Assembly (NCBI RefSeq): GCF_042665195.1
Contig: NZ_JBHTBW010000057.1
Span: 1 to 46,153, forward strand
Length of the DNA stretch: 46,153 bases
Direction of reading: 5' to 3'
From: Laceyella putida
GTDB taxonomy: Bacteria; Bacillota; Bacilli; Thermoactinomycetales; Thermoactinomycetaceae
Part shown: positions 24,617 through 33,286 of the stretch, piece by piece
Position numbering within the stretch: position 1 is the stretch's first letter
How the letters are laid out: every line of letters begins with the position of its first letter
Position numbers and translations under genes: made by a program
Notes under the pieces: generated by a model
What the model was told of the DNA's origin: nothing
Databases searched by the model: none
Seen by the model: only the letters and a program-made list of their open reading frames with translations

Positions 24617-25549
24617 TTACAGTTTGGCCAACTGCTCTTTCCATTCCGCTTCCGGCAACGCCTCTCCAATGAAGACAACGGTAAAGGGGTAAGGGAATGG
24701 CTCCTCGGTGAATATCGGCATGCCATACGCATATTGGAACAAAAAAGTTTGTCGGGGGTTGTCTAGAAAGCGCATATACCCTTTGGCGCGATAGAGCGTA
24801 TCGGGCGTTGCGCGGAGCCATTCTGCAAATTTGGCGCGGTCAATCGGTCCATCCCATGTATAGGCAAAGGTGCGGACATGCAAGTGATCCGCGGCGTGGG
24901 CTTGCTGGTGTGCCTCTGTTTGACGGAAGGAGATCTGTCGCCCCGTTTGGTCATAGAGAAGGGATAGGTCAAAGCGCGCAAAGTCGGTCACGACCCGTTC
25001 CGCTTGTTCATTGCATTGGGCGAGATCAGACAGCAAGGCGGCTTTCTCCTCCTCAGCCACTTCGCTGGCTTTGTTGATGACCAAAAAGTCGGAGAAACGC
25101 ACCTGTTCCTCCAAGAGACGTTTTAACCGGATGCTGAGCCGATCGCGATCACGCCAGCGGGGGAGGTCCACTGTGGTGACAATTTTGCAGGTTTTAAGCT
25201 GTTTGGCCAGAAGCGGTGTGACACAAGCTTCCAACACTTCGACCGGATGGGCGGCACCGGTGGCTTCGATATAAATGACATCCGGTGCGTATTGCTGGCA
25301 CAAGCTTGTCAGTTGCTGTGTCAGTTGTGCCTGGATCGTGCAGCAGATGCATCCGTTTAACAGTTCTTTCAAGGGGGTGTCTTGCGGCAGGATGCGCGAA
25401 TCGACGGAGAGATTGCCAAGTTCGTTCATCAAGACGGCCGCTTTGCGCCCGCGTTCTTTTTCCCTGGCTAACAGCCGGGTCAAGAGGGTGGTTTTGCCGC
25501 TTCCCAGAAACCCGCTTAAAATATAGATTTCTGTTGATGTCGTTTTCAT
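24617..25549 (-). CDS. CobW/COG0523 GTPase, putative metal chaperone
   Basis: A 310-residue G3E GTPase that probably inserts or delivers a metal, usually zinc, in the cytoplasm. Walker A GFLGSGKTTLL, the metal-binding GCICCT motif, IEATGAAHP and the guanine-specificity sequence VINKAS are all present, and a CobW C-terminal domain follows (YRAKGYMRFLDNP). The ATG at 25549 has GAGGTG upstream. No Zur-type palindrome was recognised in the short divergent region. Confidence 0.9.
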   Translation of the reverse strand: MKTTSTEIYILSGFLGSGKTTLLTRLLAREKERGRKAAVLMNELGNLSVDSRILPQDTPLKELLNGCICCTIQAQLTQQLTSLCQQYAPDVIYIEATGAAHPVEVLEACVTPLLAKQLKTCKIVTTVDLPRWRDRDRLSIRLKRLLEEQVRFSDFLVINKASEVAEEEKAALLSDLAQCNEQAERVVTDFARFDLSLLYDQTGRQISFRQTEAHQQAHAADHLHVRTFAYTWDGPIDRAKFAEWLRATPDTLYRAKGYMRFLDNPRQTFLFQYAYGMPIFTEEPFPYPFTVVFIGEALPEAEWKEQLAKL

Positions 25550-25617
25550 AAGTGTTCACCTCAAAATGAGACGTTCCGATCAGGATCATTCTACCATGTT
25601 GGTCGGCAAGGAGGTTG

Positions 25618-25779
25618 GTGACTTTAGGCACCTGGTTTTGTGATGTGAGACCGGAGCAAGCGCCGGCATTGATTGAATGGGTACGGACGGGCGGGGGATA
25701 TGATGAGCATGTGAGTCATGTGTATGAGCAAGAGCGGTTTGTCAGGAAAGGGCGGGCGCCGATCGGGGTGAAAAAGTGA
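25618..25779 (+). CDS. Small unrecognised ORF divergent from the CobW gene
   Basis: GTG 25618 opens a 53-codon frame with EQAPALIEWVRTGGGYDEH and FVRKGRAPIGVKK before its stop. AAGGAGG lies only three bases ahead, tighter than usual. Codon use looks coding-like, so it may be a small gene or the surviving 3' end of a longer one. I do not recognise it. Confidence 0.35.
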   Translation: MTLGTWFCDVRPEQAPALIEWVRTGGGYDEHVSHVYEQERFVRKGRAPIGVKK

Positions 25780-25932
25780 GGAACCACTCCACTGCATGTA
25801 AACACCAGAGCCTGAAGCGAAAGGTACTTGAAGATTTTAATCGCCGTCAGAAACGTTGTGGGGCGGGCATTCAAATCCCCCCTCCACTGCTTGAAGGGAT
25901 GGGAAAGCATAAAGCGGTTGTTTTCTTTTACA

Positions 25933-25989
25933 TTGAAATGGGAGAAGTGTTTCATTTATGATGAAAACAAGATCAGGAAAACGTTTTCC
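25933..25989 (+). promoter_or_regulatory. licH promoter with downstream cre site
   Basis: TTGAAA (25933-25938) and TATGAT (25957-25962) are 18 bases apart. GGAAAACGTTTTCC (25976-25989) is a perfect palindrome matching the cre consensus at 12 of 14 positions, at about +7 to +20. This is the classic position for CcpA repression. Confidence 0.7.
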
Positions 25990-26046
25990 CGATCTTACGC
26001 ACGCATGGGATGGAAAGGGAATTGGCCAGTGGGAAGGGGACACATC

Positions 26047-27372
26047 ATGCGAAATGGTTTGAAGATTGCGACCATCGGTGGCGGTTCAAGCTATACCCCA
26101 GAATTGATTGAAGGCTTTATCAAACGTCATCATGAATTGCCTGTTAGCGAAATTTGGCTGGTCGATGTGGAAGAGGGGAAAGAAAAATTGGACATCGTCG
26201 GCAATTTGGCCAAACGGATGGTGGAAAAGGCCGGGGTGCCGATTGCGGTCCACTTGACATTGGATCGGCGCGAGGCCTTGCGGGATGCCGATTTTGTCAC
26301 CACGCAGTTTCGCGTCGGAGGCTTGGCGGCGCGGATGAAGGATGAAGCCATCCCTTTGAAATATGACGTGATCGGGCAAGAGACCAATGGCCCGGGTGGG
26401 CTGTTCAAGGCGTTGCGCACCATTCCCGTGATCTTGGATATCTGCAAAGAGATGGAAGAGTTGTGTCCCCAAGCATGGTTGATCAATTTCACCAACCCGG
26501 CGGGGATCGTCACAGAAGCCGTACTGCGGTACAGCCCTGTCAAAAAAGTGATCGGCTTGTGCAACGGCCCGATCGGGATCACCATGGGGATCGCCGACCA
26601 GCTCGGGGTGGAGCCTGAACGGGTGCGCATCGATTTTGCCGGATTGAACCATATGTCATATGGCTTGAAAACAACCCTTGATGGGAAGGACATCTCCGAG
26701 CGGGTGATCGCGATGCTGGCAGGTTGGGAAAGGGATGGCATCACCGCGAAGAACATTGCCGATGTCGGCTGGGTGCCGGAGTTTGTGGAGGCGTTGGGTG
26801 TGATTCCTTGCGGGTACCACCGCTATTACTACCAAACGAGCACCATGCTGGCCAAAATCAAGGAAGAAACGGAGCGGTCCGGGACCCGTGCGGAAGTGGT
26901 CAAGCGCTTGGAAGATGAATTGTTTGAGTTGTATCAAGATCCTGACTTGAACGTCAAACCGAAACAATTGGAAAGGCGCGGCGGCGCTTACTACAGTGAA
27001 GCGGCGGTGCAATTGATTCACTCCATCCACACCGACAAACGGGATATCCAAGTGGTCAATACCCGCAACAATGGGGCCATTGCCAGCATCCCGGACGATT
27101 CGGCGGTGGAAGTGAGCTGCATCATCACCAAAGAAGGCCCCCGTCCGCTCACTATGGGCGACCTCCCTGTTCCCGTCCGCGGACTGGTTCAGCAGATCAA
27201 ATCGTTTGAGCGCGTCACCATCGATGCGGCGGTGACGGGTGACTACCGGACCGCGCTCTTGGCGATGACGATCAATCCATTGGTTCATTCCGACACCGTC
27301 GCCAAACTGATTTTGGATGAAATGCTCGAAGCGCATCGGGCTCACTTGCCGCAGTTTTTTGGAGTCAGTTGA
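26047..27372 (+). CDS. licH: 6-Phospho-beta-glucosidase, glycoside hydrolase family 4
   Basis: A 441-residue GH4 enzyme that hydrolyses phosphorylated beta-glucosides brought in by a PTS. It matches Bacillus LicH closely along its length: KIATIGGGSSYTPELIEGF, VIGQETNGPGGLFKALRTIP, INFTNPAGIVTEA, the metal site VIGLCNGPIG and FAGLNHMSYG. ATG 26047 has GGAAGGGGA upstream; the frame is open further 5' but lacks family similarity there. The promoter carries a cre site. No PTS genes are adjacent. Confidence 0.93.
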   Translation: MRNGLKIATIGGGSSYTPELIEGFIKRHHELPVSEIWLVDVEEGKEKLDIVGNLAKRMVEKAGVPIAVHLTLDRREALRDADFVTTQFRVGGLAARMKDEAIPLKYDVIGQETNGPGGLFKALRTIPVILDICKEMEELCPQAWLINFTNPAGIVTEAVLRYSPVKKVIGLCNGPIGITMGIADQLGVEPERVRIDFAGLNHMSYGLKTTLDGKDISERVIAMLAGWERDGITAKNIADVGWVPEFVEALGVIPCGYHRYYYQTSTMLAKIKEETERSGTRAEVVKRLEDELFELYQDPDLNVKPKQLERRGGAYYSEAAVQLIHSIHTDKRDIQVVNTRNNGAIASIPDDSAVEVSCIITKEGPRPLTMGDLPVPVRGLVQQIKSFERVTIDAAVTGDYRTALLAMTINPLVHSDTVAKLILDEMLEAHRAHLPQFFGVS

Positions 27373-27398
27373 TGGCTGAAAAACGGATTCGCCAAAAC

Positions 27399-27445
27399 AA
27401 CCCCACCTTCTGGACGGATTCCGTCGGAAGGTGGGGTTGCCTTTT
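27399..27445. terminator. Bidirectional terminator
   Basis: AACCCCACCTTC (27399-27410) and GAAGGTGGGGTT (27427-27438) are exact partners. T-rich flanks occur on both strands (CCTTTT on plus, GTTTTGG on minus). It closes licH and the minus-strand remnant beside it. Confidence 0.85.
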
Positions 27446-27572
27446 AATGGTTCACATTCAGTTCTGGTTTCTTCACTGCGGCTTTGTTCGCTTTATCCGC
27501 TTTTGCCCGCGGATATCCGATCAGGATGGCGATGATTGCGCATACGCCGATCAACAGCGGATAAATGTTGTA
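27444..27572 (-). pseudogene. C-terminal remnant of a membrane transporter
   Basis: The frame starts directly after the TetR stop, in the same frame, and reads IYPLLIGVCAIIAILIGY, then PRAKADKANKAAVKKPELNV before its stop. One hydrophobic helix followed by a charged tail is what the last helix of a permease looks like. There is no start codon. It appears to be all that is left of a gene downstream of the TetR regulator. Confidence 0.6.
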
Positions 27573-28193
27573 TTAATCGGTCGTACGAGTAATTGCGTGG
27601 CTACGTGGCGATCGAATTTGTAACAGCTCAACAAATACTTTTAATATCTCCTTAATATCAATCCGATCATCAATGTAATGTTGCACATTGTATCCGTTAA
27701 ACAATGCCATTCCCGCAGTCGCCAGCGTTCTTGCATCAAGTGGACTGCCAATGAGCCCCTCTTTCTTCATGGCTTCAAACAACCGAGTGAGGTCTGTTCG
27801 CCACTCTTCCATCTGCTTGGTTAACTCTTGTTGCACTTGCGGTAAGTACTGACAAGTCATTGCGGAATGAAGAAGAACGGCGGAAAACCCCTTTTCATAT
27901 ACCTTGACCACCATATCAACGGAAAACTTGATAAACTCATCAACCAAGTCCCGGTTTTCTTGGGTCAAAAGTTCCCGCAAATCCTCAAAATAAAAGCTAA
28001 TCCCATCCTGGAGAACCTTCATCAAGAAAGCCTCTTTGGTTGGGAAGTGAGCGTAGAATGCACCTTTGGAAAGTCCCGCTGCCTTTACAATCTGATCGAC
28101 ACTGGTGTTGCTGTATCCATACTTGGAAAATAAGACAATGCCAGCGTTCATCAGCTTTTGAATCGTACGTTCCGTCATCTCCTGTTGTTTCAT
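27573..28193 (-). CDS. TetR-family transcriptional repressor
   Basis: About 206 residues. The N-terminal DNA-binding domain is typical: IQKLMNAGIVLFSKYGYSNT, then QIVKAAGLSKGAFYAHFPTK. The C-terminal ligand domain ends in an odd tail, IRSPRSHAITRTTD, after VFVELLQ. That tail sits exactly at the junction with a transporter remnant and is probably a product of a deletion. ATG 28193 is preferred because AGGAGAG precedes it. An ACCAACTAGTCGGT operator-like site lies 76 bases above. The likely original target was the adjacent exporter. Confidence 0.85.
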   Translation of the reverse strand: MKQQEMTERTIQKLMNAGIVLFSKYGYSNTSVDQIVKAAGLSKGAFYAHFPTKEAFLMKVLQDGISFYFEDLRELLTQENRDLVDEFIKFSVDMVVKVYEKGFSAVLLHSAMTCQYLPQVQQELTKQMEEWRTDLTRLFEAMKKEGLIGSPLDARTLATAGMALFNGYNVQHYIDDRIDIKEILKVFVELLQIRSPRSHAITRTTD

Positions 28194-28268
28194 GTAACTC
28201 TCCTGTTTTGTGAAATTTTGCAATTTACATATTGATTATAACATAAAGAATAAACAAAATGAATGTGT

Positions 28269-28315
28269 ACCAACTAGTCGGTTTCATATGGCTGACCAGA
28301 GTCAGGTAGCCATAT
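28269..28315. promoter_or_regulatory. TetR-type operator and adjacent hairpin
   Basis: ACCAACTAGTCGGT (28269-28282) is a near-perfect palindrome around ACTAGT, of the form bound by many TetR proteins. A second inverted repeat, ATATGGCT with AGCCATAT (28286-28315), follows. Both lie between the TetR gene and the secreted-protein gene and could control either. Confidence 0.6.
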
Positions 28316-28334
28316 TGGAATAGGAGATGATTGT

Positions 28335-28718
28335 ATGAAGAAAGCACTCTCTGTATTCGGGTCATTGACGATGTCGATGGTGGTTCTGTTTGGGTTTAGT
28401 GGAAGTTCGTTTGCAAGTACTGAACATGTTACTTTACGTCGGGGGGCTACAGTAAATTATTCGTACGCAAATTACTTGAATGCAGGTAACTACAACTATA
28501 TTAGCGTCTCGAATACTGGACATCGTACAATCTATTACAGATTGTATAATGAACGAACAGGGAGAATCATGAAGGATGGTTATTTAGGAGGATATGCTGA
28601 TACAGGAACTATTCGTGTTGGAGGAACTCCAGATAATTATATACTCATGTTAAAATGTACCACTGGTAGGACAGTATACAAAGATTGTAATGCAGAAGGA
28701 TATCTATGGGATGAATAG
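28335..28718 (+). CDS. Small secreted protein of unknown function
   Basis: A 127-residue precursor with a clear signal peptide (MKKALSVFGSLTMSMVVLFG, probable cleavage near SSFA-ST). The mature part is rich in Tyr, Gly, Thr and Asn (YANYLNAGNYNYISVSN) and suggests a small beta-sandwich. Two cysteines (in LKCTTG and KDCNAEG) could form a disulfide. I do not recognise the family. AGGAG precedes ATG 28335. The gene is AT-rich compared with its neighbours, and a TetR-type operator lies just upstream. Confidence 0.8.
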   Translation: MKKALSVFGSLTMSMVVLFGFSGSSFASTEHVTLRRGATVNYSYANYLNAGNYNYISVSNTGHRTIYYRLYNERTGRIMKDGYLGGYADTGTIRVGGTPDNYILMLKCTTGRTVYKDCNAEGYLWDE

Positions 28719-28745
28719 GGTTAACCTTTCTGCCTATTGTAAAAT

Positions 28746-28755
28746 CGACTAGTCG
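28746..28755. promoter_or_regulatory. Second ACTAGT-centred palindrome
   Basis: CGACTAGTCG is a perfect 10-bp palindrome sharing the ACTAGT core of the operator at 28269. The remaining gap 28719-29140 contains only the weak ORF at 28846. Confidence 0.35.
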
Positions 28756-28845
28756 CTTTTTAGAACTGTGTGTTTGATGCGTTACAAGCATATGGTTGCG
28801 CAACCAGGTCTCCAAACTTAATGGACTTTTCTTGTTGTTCAGGAT

Positions 28846-28959
28846 TTATAGCCATTTCTCCATCCAAAAGATGGTTTTGAAAAGCACTGGTCGCACAAGA
28901 AATTCCGGTTCGACTTGCGCCGTGGATTCAACTTCATTACGGCAACTACCGCATCGCAC
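28846..28959 (-). CDS. Possible 37-residue zinc-ribbon-like ORF
   Basis: GTG 28959 follows GAGGAGGGG and opens VRCGSCRNEVESTAQ, with one CxxC pair, and ends at 28846. There is only one CxxC, so a complete zinc ribbon is not present. It could be a small regulator, a gene fragment or chance. Confidence 0.25.
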   Translation of the reverse strand: MRCGSCRNEVESTAQVEPEFLVRPVLFKTIFWMEKWL

Positions 28960-29140
28960 GTCTACCCCTCCTCTCATAAGTCAGTTTTGCACCCTCCGCC
29001 TCTCTCGATAAGAGATGATCTTTTTTATTCCATTTTCGATGAAGTTTTCATATCTTGTCGATTGCATTATGCCATATTAAAATGATCGTGATTCAATGTC
29101 GAGCGTTTAGTGGTTGTCATGTTTTGGATGAAAGGAGCCA

Positions 29141-29953
29141 ATGAAGTTGACAGTCGATCATCAACAGATTTTAAAAGAATTGAAAAATATCGAAGAAGAA
29201 CAGGGGGTCAAGATTTTGTACGCCTGCGAATCGGGGAGTCGGGCGTGGGGCTTCCCTTCCCGGGATAGCGACTATGATGTGCGGTTTATCTATATCCATC
29301 CTGTCGATTGGTATTTATCCATCAACGACAAGCGGGATGTGATTGAACGTCCGATTCACGACATGCTCGACATCAACGGATGGGAGTTGCGCAAAGCGCT
29401 CAGGCTCTTCCGCAAGTCCAATCCGCCGTTATTGGAATGGCTCCGTTCGCCGATTCAATATCATGAAGCGTATTCCGTGGCGGGGCAACTTCGCCAATTG
29501 GCTGCGGCGATGTTTTCCCCGCGCGCCTGCATGTTCCATTACCTGCATATGGGGAAGGGAAATTTCCGGGGTTATCTGCAAGGGGAACAAGTGAAAATCA
29601 AGAAATATTTTTATGTGCTGCGACCCATTTTGGGCTGTTTGTGGATTGAAAAACACAAGACGATGCCGCCGATGGAATTTGAACGGTTGGTGGATGAACT
29701 CATCCCGGCCGGCAGCCTGTTGCATGCGGATATCTTGGACCTGTTGGCCCGCAAAAAAGCGGGTGAAGAACTGGATTTGGAAGCGAAAGTGGAGAGCATC
29801 CACGCTTTCTTGGAAGAGAAAATCGATTACTTGGAAGAAGTGGCCAGGCAGATGCCGGTTTCTGATACGCATCTGACGGAACGGTTGGACGAACTCTTTC
29901 GGTCGGCCTTAATTGAAGTGTGGGGCAGTCTGGACCATTTGGCGGGGAAATAA
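29141..29953 (+). CDS. Nucleotidyltransferase of the RlaP/YcgL type
   Basis: A 270-residue DNA polymerase beta-fold nucleotidyltransferase of the group found in RNA-repair loci. The catalytic pocket is CESGSRAWGFPSRDSDYDVR (about residues 31-50), with GSRAWG and the metal-binding DSDYD. The rest fits the family (IHDMLDINGWELRKALRLF). No RNA ligase or 3'-phosphatase partner is adjacent. ATG 29141 has AAAGGAG upstream. Confidence 0.85.
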   Translation: MKLTVDHQQILKELKNIEEEQGVKILYACESGSRAWGFPSRDSDYDVRFIYIHPVDWYLSINDKRDVIERPIHDMLDINGWELRKALRLFRKSNPPLLEWLRSPIQYHEAYSVAGQLRQLAAAMFSPRACMFHYLHMGKGNFRGYLQGEQVKIKKYFYVLRPILGCLWIEKHKTMPPMEFERLVDELIPAGSLLHADILDLLARKKAGEELDLEAKVESIHAFLEEKIDYLEEVARQMPVSDTHLTERLDELFRSALIEVWGSLDHLAGK

Positions 29954-30015
29954 GAATACCTTTGGGCGGCAAATTACAGTATAATAAAGATATTGGAAGA
30001 ATATACTGGATACAT

Positions 30016-30110
30016 CGGCGCCACTATTTCCCGAAACCATGACTGCTCGGTCGTGCGGAAATCATTGTGCGGGACGAACATCCTGACACAAGATAGGGAA
30101 TGGGGCGCCG
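30016..30110. repeat. Long-range inverted repeat between convergent genes
   Basis: CGGCGCC (30016-30022) and GGCGCCG (30104-30110) are complementary across about 80 bases between the ends of the nucleotidyltransferase and DUF3800 genes. It may contribute to termination; no clear T-run follows. Confidence 0.25.
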
Positions 30111-30114
30111 GTTT

Positions 30115-30879
30115 TCATCTTTTGAAACAAAAGAGATTAAACCCTTCGCTCTCATGCCGCGCATGGCAGTCAAGCAAAGAGAAGCCGAGTTTCGCTTCGA
30201 GGTATTCCACCACAGCCCGCTTGGGACTGCGGGAATGATTGGCGACCGCCTTGTCATAGTGGCCATTGCGCACATAAGCGATCGCTCCCGCAAGGACATC
30301 GGCCAACTGCAATGGCGCTTGGGAGCCGTCCCGTGACTCTACGCGGCGCACCACGACCAGGGGATAGGCCAGTTTCATTTTTTCATTGGCGCTGGGGGCA
30401 TGTCGCTGAATGAGCTTGACATAATCGGCGGCCATCTTGCGGTTCAAGTAATATTCCAAATCCTGCAGCCGCCCGGGCACCGAATTGCTTTTGCGGTCAA
30501 GGAAAATATCATAATGGTTGTCAGGGGTTAACCATTTGTAAATCAACCAGAAAAACATCTTGTAAAAATGGGTTTCCTTGTTGTCATCCGCTTTCACGTT
30601 CCGTTTGTTGGACATGTCGACGATCAGCGCGCGAAACTGCATATTTCCTTGTTTCATGTGTTTGATGAACAGATCGATCAAGCGAAAGTACGCTTCACGA
30701 TGGTACTTTTTCATCTCATTCCAGTGAAATTCGCGATGAAATCCCAGTTGTTGCCGCAATTGCTCGACGTCCCGCGCAATCTCCTCATTGGCGGCTTCGT
30801 GTTCCCAAATCGTGCCCAACACCATGTATTTGTGCGCGTTCTGACTACTTTCATCTCCCCAAATCGTGATTAGGCTCAA
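30115..30879 (-). CDS. DUF3800 protein
   Basis: A 254-residue protein of the DUF3800 family, which has an RNase H-like fold of unproven activity and often sits in mobile or defence regions. The conserved acidic start IWGDESSQN and the C-terminal LQLADVLAGAIAYV are visible, and FLDRKSNSV lies between them. The TTG start at 30879 has GGAG upstream. It is convergent with the nucleotidyltransferase gene. Confidence 0.85.
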   Translation of the reverse strand: MSLITIWGDESSQNAHKYMVLGTIWEHEAANEEIARDVEQLRQQLGFHREFHWNEMKKYHREAYFRLIDLFIKHMKQGNMQFRALIVDMSNKRNVKADDNKETHFYKMFFWLIYKWLTPDNHYDIFLDRKSNSVPGRLQDLEYYLNRKMAADYVKLIQRHAPSANEKMKLAYPLVVVRRVESRDGSQAPLQLADVLAGAIAYVRNGHYDKAVANHSRSPKRAVVEYLEAKLGFSLLDCHARHESEGFNLFCFKR

Positions 30880-30986
30880 GATGATCGGCTCCGTTTCTGA
30901 GTTTCTATATTGATTATATATTCTTCCTGTCGTTATTTGAATAATCTATCTATTCCTGCGCATCCATTTATCGGCGCTTTCTTTGC

Positions 30987-31011
30987 TATAATTTTTTTGA
31001 AAGTGTTTTCA
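30987..31011 (+). promoter_or_regulatory. Promoter -10 and cre-like palindrome of the ThuA gene
   Basis: TATAAT (30987-30992) is followed by TGAAAGTGTTTTCA (30998-31011), a palindrome matching the catabolite-response consensus except at the central C. The -35 is weak. Confidence 0.5.
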
Positions 31012-31096
31012 AATGGGCGGGGATTGCCGCCTCTTTTTTTGTCCGGCCTTCTTTTGAACAGGCTTCAAGCGAACCCATGCGGAAAGGAACGATTCC

Positions 31097-31807
31097 ATGA
31101 TCAGAGTAACGATTTGGAATGAATTCAGACATGAGAAACAACACCAAAAAGTGAGAGAAATCTATCCAGAAGGCTTGCATGCGCCGATTGCCGATTATTT
31201 GGCGAAGCGGGAGATGGAGGTCACCACGGCCACGCTGGATGAGCCGGAGCATGGTTTGACGGAAGAAGTCCTGGCCCGTACCGATGTCTTGATCTGGTGG
31301 GGCCACATCGCGCATCATGAGGTGGAGGACGCCATCGTTGAGCGGGTCAAACAACGTGTCCTGGAAGGAATGGGCTTGATCGTGTTGCATTCGGGCCACT
31401 TCTCCAAAATCTTTAAGAGCTTGATGGGCACTTCCTGTGATTTGAAATGGCGCGAAGCGGGAGACAAAGAACGGTTATGGGTTGTCAATCCCGGCCATCC
31501 GATTGTGGAAGGCATTGGCGAGTACATAGAGTTGGAGCGCGAAGAGATGTATGGGGAGTACTTTGACATTCCAGAGCCGGATGAATTGATCATGGTCAGC
31601 TGGTTCACTGGCGGGGAAGTGTTCCGCAGTGCCTGCACCTTCACCCGTGGCGCGGGGAAAATCTTCTACTTCCGGCCCGGTCATGAGACCCACCCAACCT
31701 ACTATAACGAGCAAGTGTTGCGTATCATCGCCAATGGCGTGCGCTGGGCCAAGCCGACGCATGTGGCGAAACGGAATTTCGGCAATGCGCAACCCTTGGA
31801 AAAGTGA
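31097..31807 (+). CDS. ThuA-like protein, trehalose utilisation family
   Basis: A 236-residue class I glutamine amidotransferase-like protein. ThuA proteins act in sugar oxidation pathways such as trehalose use. Visible family parts are VTIWNEFRHEKQH, DVLIWWGHIAHHEV, GLIVLHSGHFSKIFK, EEMYGEYFDIP and YFRPGHETHPTYYN. ATG 31097 has GGAAAGGAACG upstream. A cre-like site in the promoter fits carbon control. Confidence 0.88.
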   Translation: MIRVTIWNEFRHEKQHQKVREIYPEGLHAPIADYLAKREMEVTTATLDEPEHGLTEEVLARTDVLIWWGHIAHHEVEDAIVERVKQRVLEGMGLIVLHSGHFSKIFKSLMGTSCDLKWREAGDKERLWVVNPGHPIVEGIGEYIELEREEMYGEYFDIPEPDELIMVSWFTGGEVFRSACTFTRGAGKIFYFRPGHETHPTYYNEQVLRIIANGVRWAKPTHVAKRNFGNAQPLEK

Positions 31808-31816
31808 ATGGAGCCA

Positions 31817-31852
31817 TGACGCCCGCCCCGGTTGATGGAGAGGGGCGTCATG
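31817..31852 (+). terminator. Terminator between convergent ThuA and DUF2071 genes
   Basis: ATGACGCCC (31817-31825) is an exact partner of GGGCGTCAT (31844-31852). It overlaps the last codon of the minus-strand gene. Confidence 0.65.
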
Positions 31853-32597
31853 TCTGTGTGGGGCCGGTTTTCAGGCGAATAAACGGCCAGATATGGGCGG
31901 TCACCGCTGTGGCAAAGTGGCAGAGCGGACTCCCGGCCAAGGCGGGAAGCTGAATGGCGGCGGGAAGGGTGTTTTCATCAATAAAGCCTTCCGCTTGTTG
32001 CAAGGGCCAAGGTTTGTGGCGGATATCTCCGCGGTAGAGCGCGCCACGGTGCGCCAGATATTGCGAATAGCGGCTGGTCAACCAATGGGCAAGCGTGCCG
32101 GGTGCGGCGTGAAATGATGGCGAAACCGTTCGCATGCTCGCCTGAAACCGGGCCGCGGGAGCGAAGGAAGCGGAACGGTTGCAGGTGAGCAAAGTGTTGT
32201 CCCCCTGTGGGGTTAGTTGCAACCGGGCCGGAAGGTAGGGCAGGTGGAAAAGCAACCGCGCCCCCATCGCGTTCAGCCAGCGACTGACATCACAACTGAA
32301 GAAGTAGACACCCGGTTCTCCGTCATAAGTGACATAAGTGCGCAGATTCAATTGCAGATAGGAAGAGATGCCAGGCATTGGCGGAAGAAAGCGAAACCGT
32401 TCGCCACAAACCCGGAAGGCCACGACGCTGATCCAGGCGCTATCGCCATAGGTATCGATCTCCAAGCTGGAGGGGATCTCCGGGCGCAAACAAGAGGCGG
32501 TGACGGGCCAATGGGCAAACCAAACGTCTGTCAGCGTCTGGGACATCAGCCAAGGTCGGGGTGGGTTGGGTGGAGGTGGTTGAAGTGGATGGTTCAT
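31848..32597 (-). CDS. YqjF-like DUF2071 protein
   Basis: A 249-residue cytoplasmic protein of the DUF2071 (YqjF) family; its function is unknown. Conserved runs are FAHWPVTASCLRPEIP, WISVVAFRVCG, LNLRTYVTYDGEPGVYFF and GARLLFHLPY. It begins with a proline-rich stretch. ATG 32597 is chosen because GGAGACCG lies ten bases upstream; GTG 32600 is an alternative. Confidence 0.85.
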   Translation of the reverse strand: MNHPLQPPPPNPPRPWLMSQTLTDVWFAHWPVTASCLRPEIPSSLEIDTYGDSAWISVVAFRVCGERFRFLPPMPGISSYLQLNLRTYVTYDGEPGVYFFSCDVSRWLNAMGARLLFHLPYLPARLQLTPQGDNTLLTCNRSASFAPAARFQASMRTVSPSFHAAPGTLAHWLTSRYSQYLAHRGALYRGDIRHKPWPLQQAEGFIDENTLPAAIQLPALAGSPLCHFATAVTAHIWPFIRLKTGPTQT

Positions 32598-32668
32598 CAC
32601 AGGCGGTCTCCTTCTTTTTCCGGTTTGTACTCCTTAGTATGACGAGGTACGGCCGCGCCCATGCGCGC

Positions 32669-33286
32669 TTAAGATCGCGTCCGAATGTGGGTGAAGAGGA
32701 GGCGTTCCACCTTGGGAATGAAGAATTGGATGATCGGACCGCACAGAAAGGTATAAATCACCGTTCCCAACCCCAGCGGACCTTGCATCAAGAGGGCCAA
32801 GAGCAGAACACTCCCATCGATCACCGTTTTGGATGCGGTGAGGCTGATCGCATAGCGTTGGGTCAGGATATACATCAAGTGGTCCGCCGGTGTAAGGGCA
32901 TACTTGCTTTGCACATAGATGGAGATGCCGGTGGTGGCAAGCAGAAAACCTCCCCAGAACGTCAGCACTTTCCAGAGGAGTTGAGTGGGGTGGAAGTCCA
33001 ACACGCTTAACCAGAAGTCAATGCAAAATCCCAGGATGAAAATGGTCAACAACGAGAGGAAGTTGGGCCCCCGCTTCAACAGGTGCGCATTCAACAAGGT
33101 GATCAGCACGCCGCACGTGATCACCCAAGAACCGACGGTAAAGCCGAACCACTCCGACATCGCCACAAAAAAGCCATTCCATGCGTCCGCCCCCAACTCA
33201 GACCGCAGGATCATGGAAATGCCCAAAGATTTTATGATCAACCCGCAGATATAAGAGCAACTTCTGGTCAATGGTTTATCCATCAT
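32669..33286 (-). CDS. YczE/YitT-like integral membrane protein
   Basis: A 205-residue protein with about five hydrophobic segments. ICGLIIKSLGISMILRSELG and GADAWNGFFVAMSEWFG match the YczE-type group of small membrane proteins, and KYALTPADHLMYILTQRY is also family-like. It is probably co-oriented with, but not tightly coupled to, the DUF2071 gene. The function is unknown; transport or regulation of transport is possible. Confidence 0.8.
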   Translation of the reverse strand: MMDKPLTRSCSYICGLIIKSLGISMILRSELGADAWNGFFVAMSEWFGFTVGSWVITCGVLITLLNAHLLKRGPNFLSLLTIFILGFCIDFWLSVLDFHPTQLLWKVLTFWGGFLLATTGISIYVQSKYALTPADHLMYILTQRYAISLTASKTVIDGSVLLLALLMQGPLGLGTVIYTFLCGPIIQFFIPKVERLLFTHIRTRS

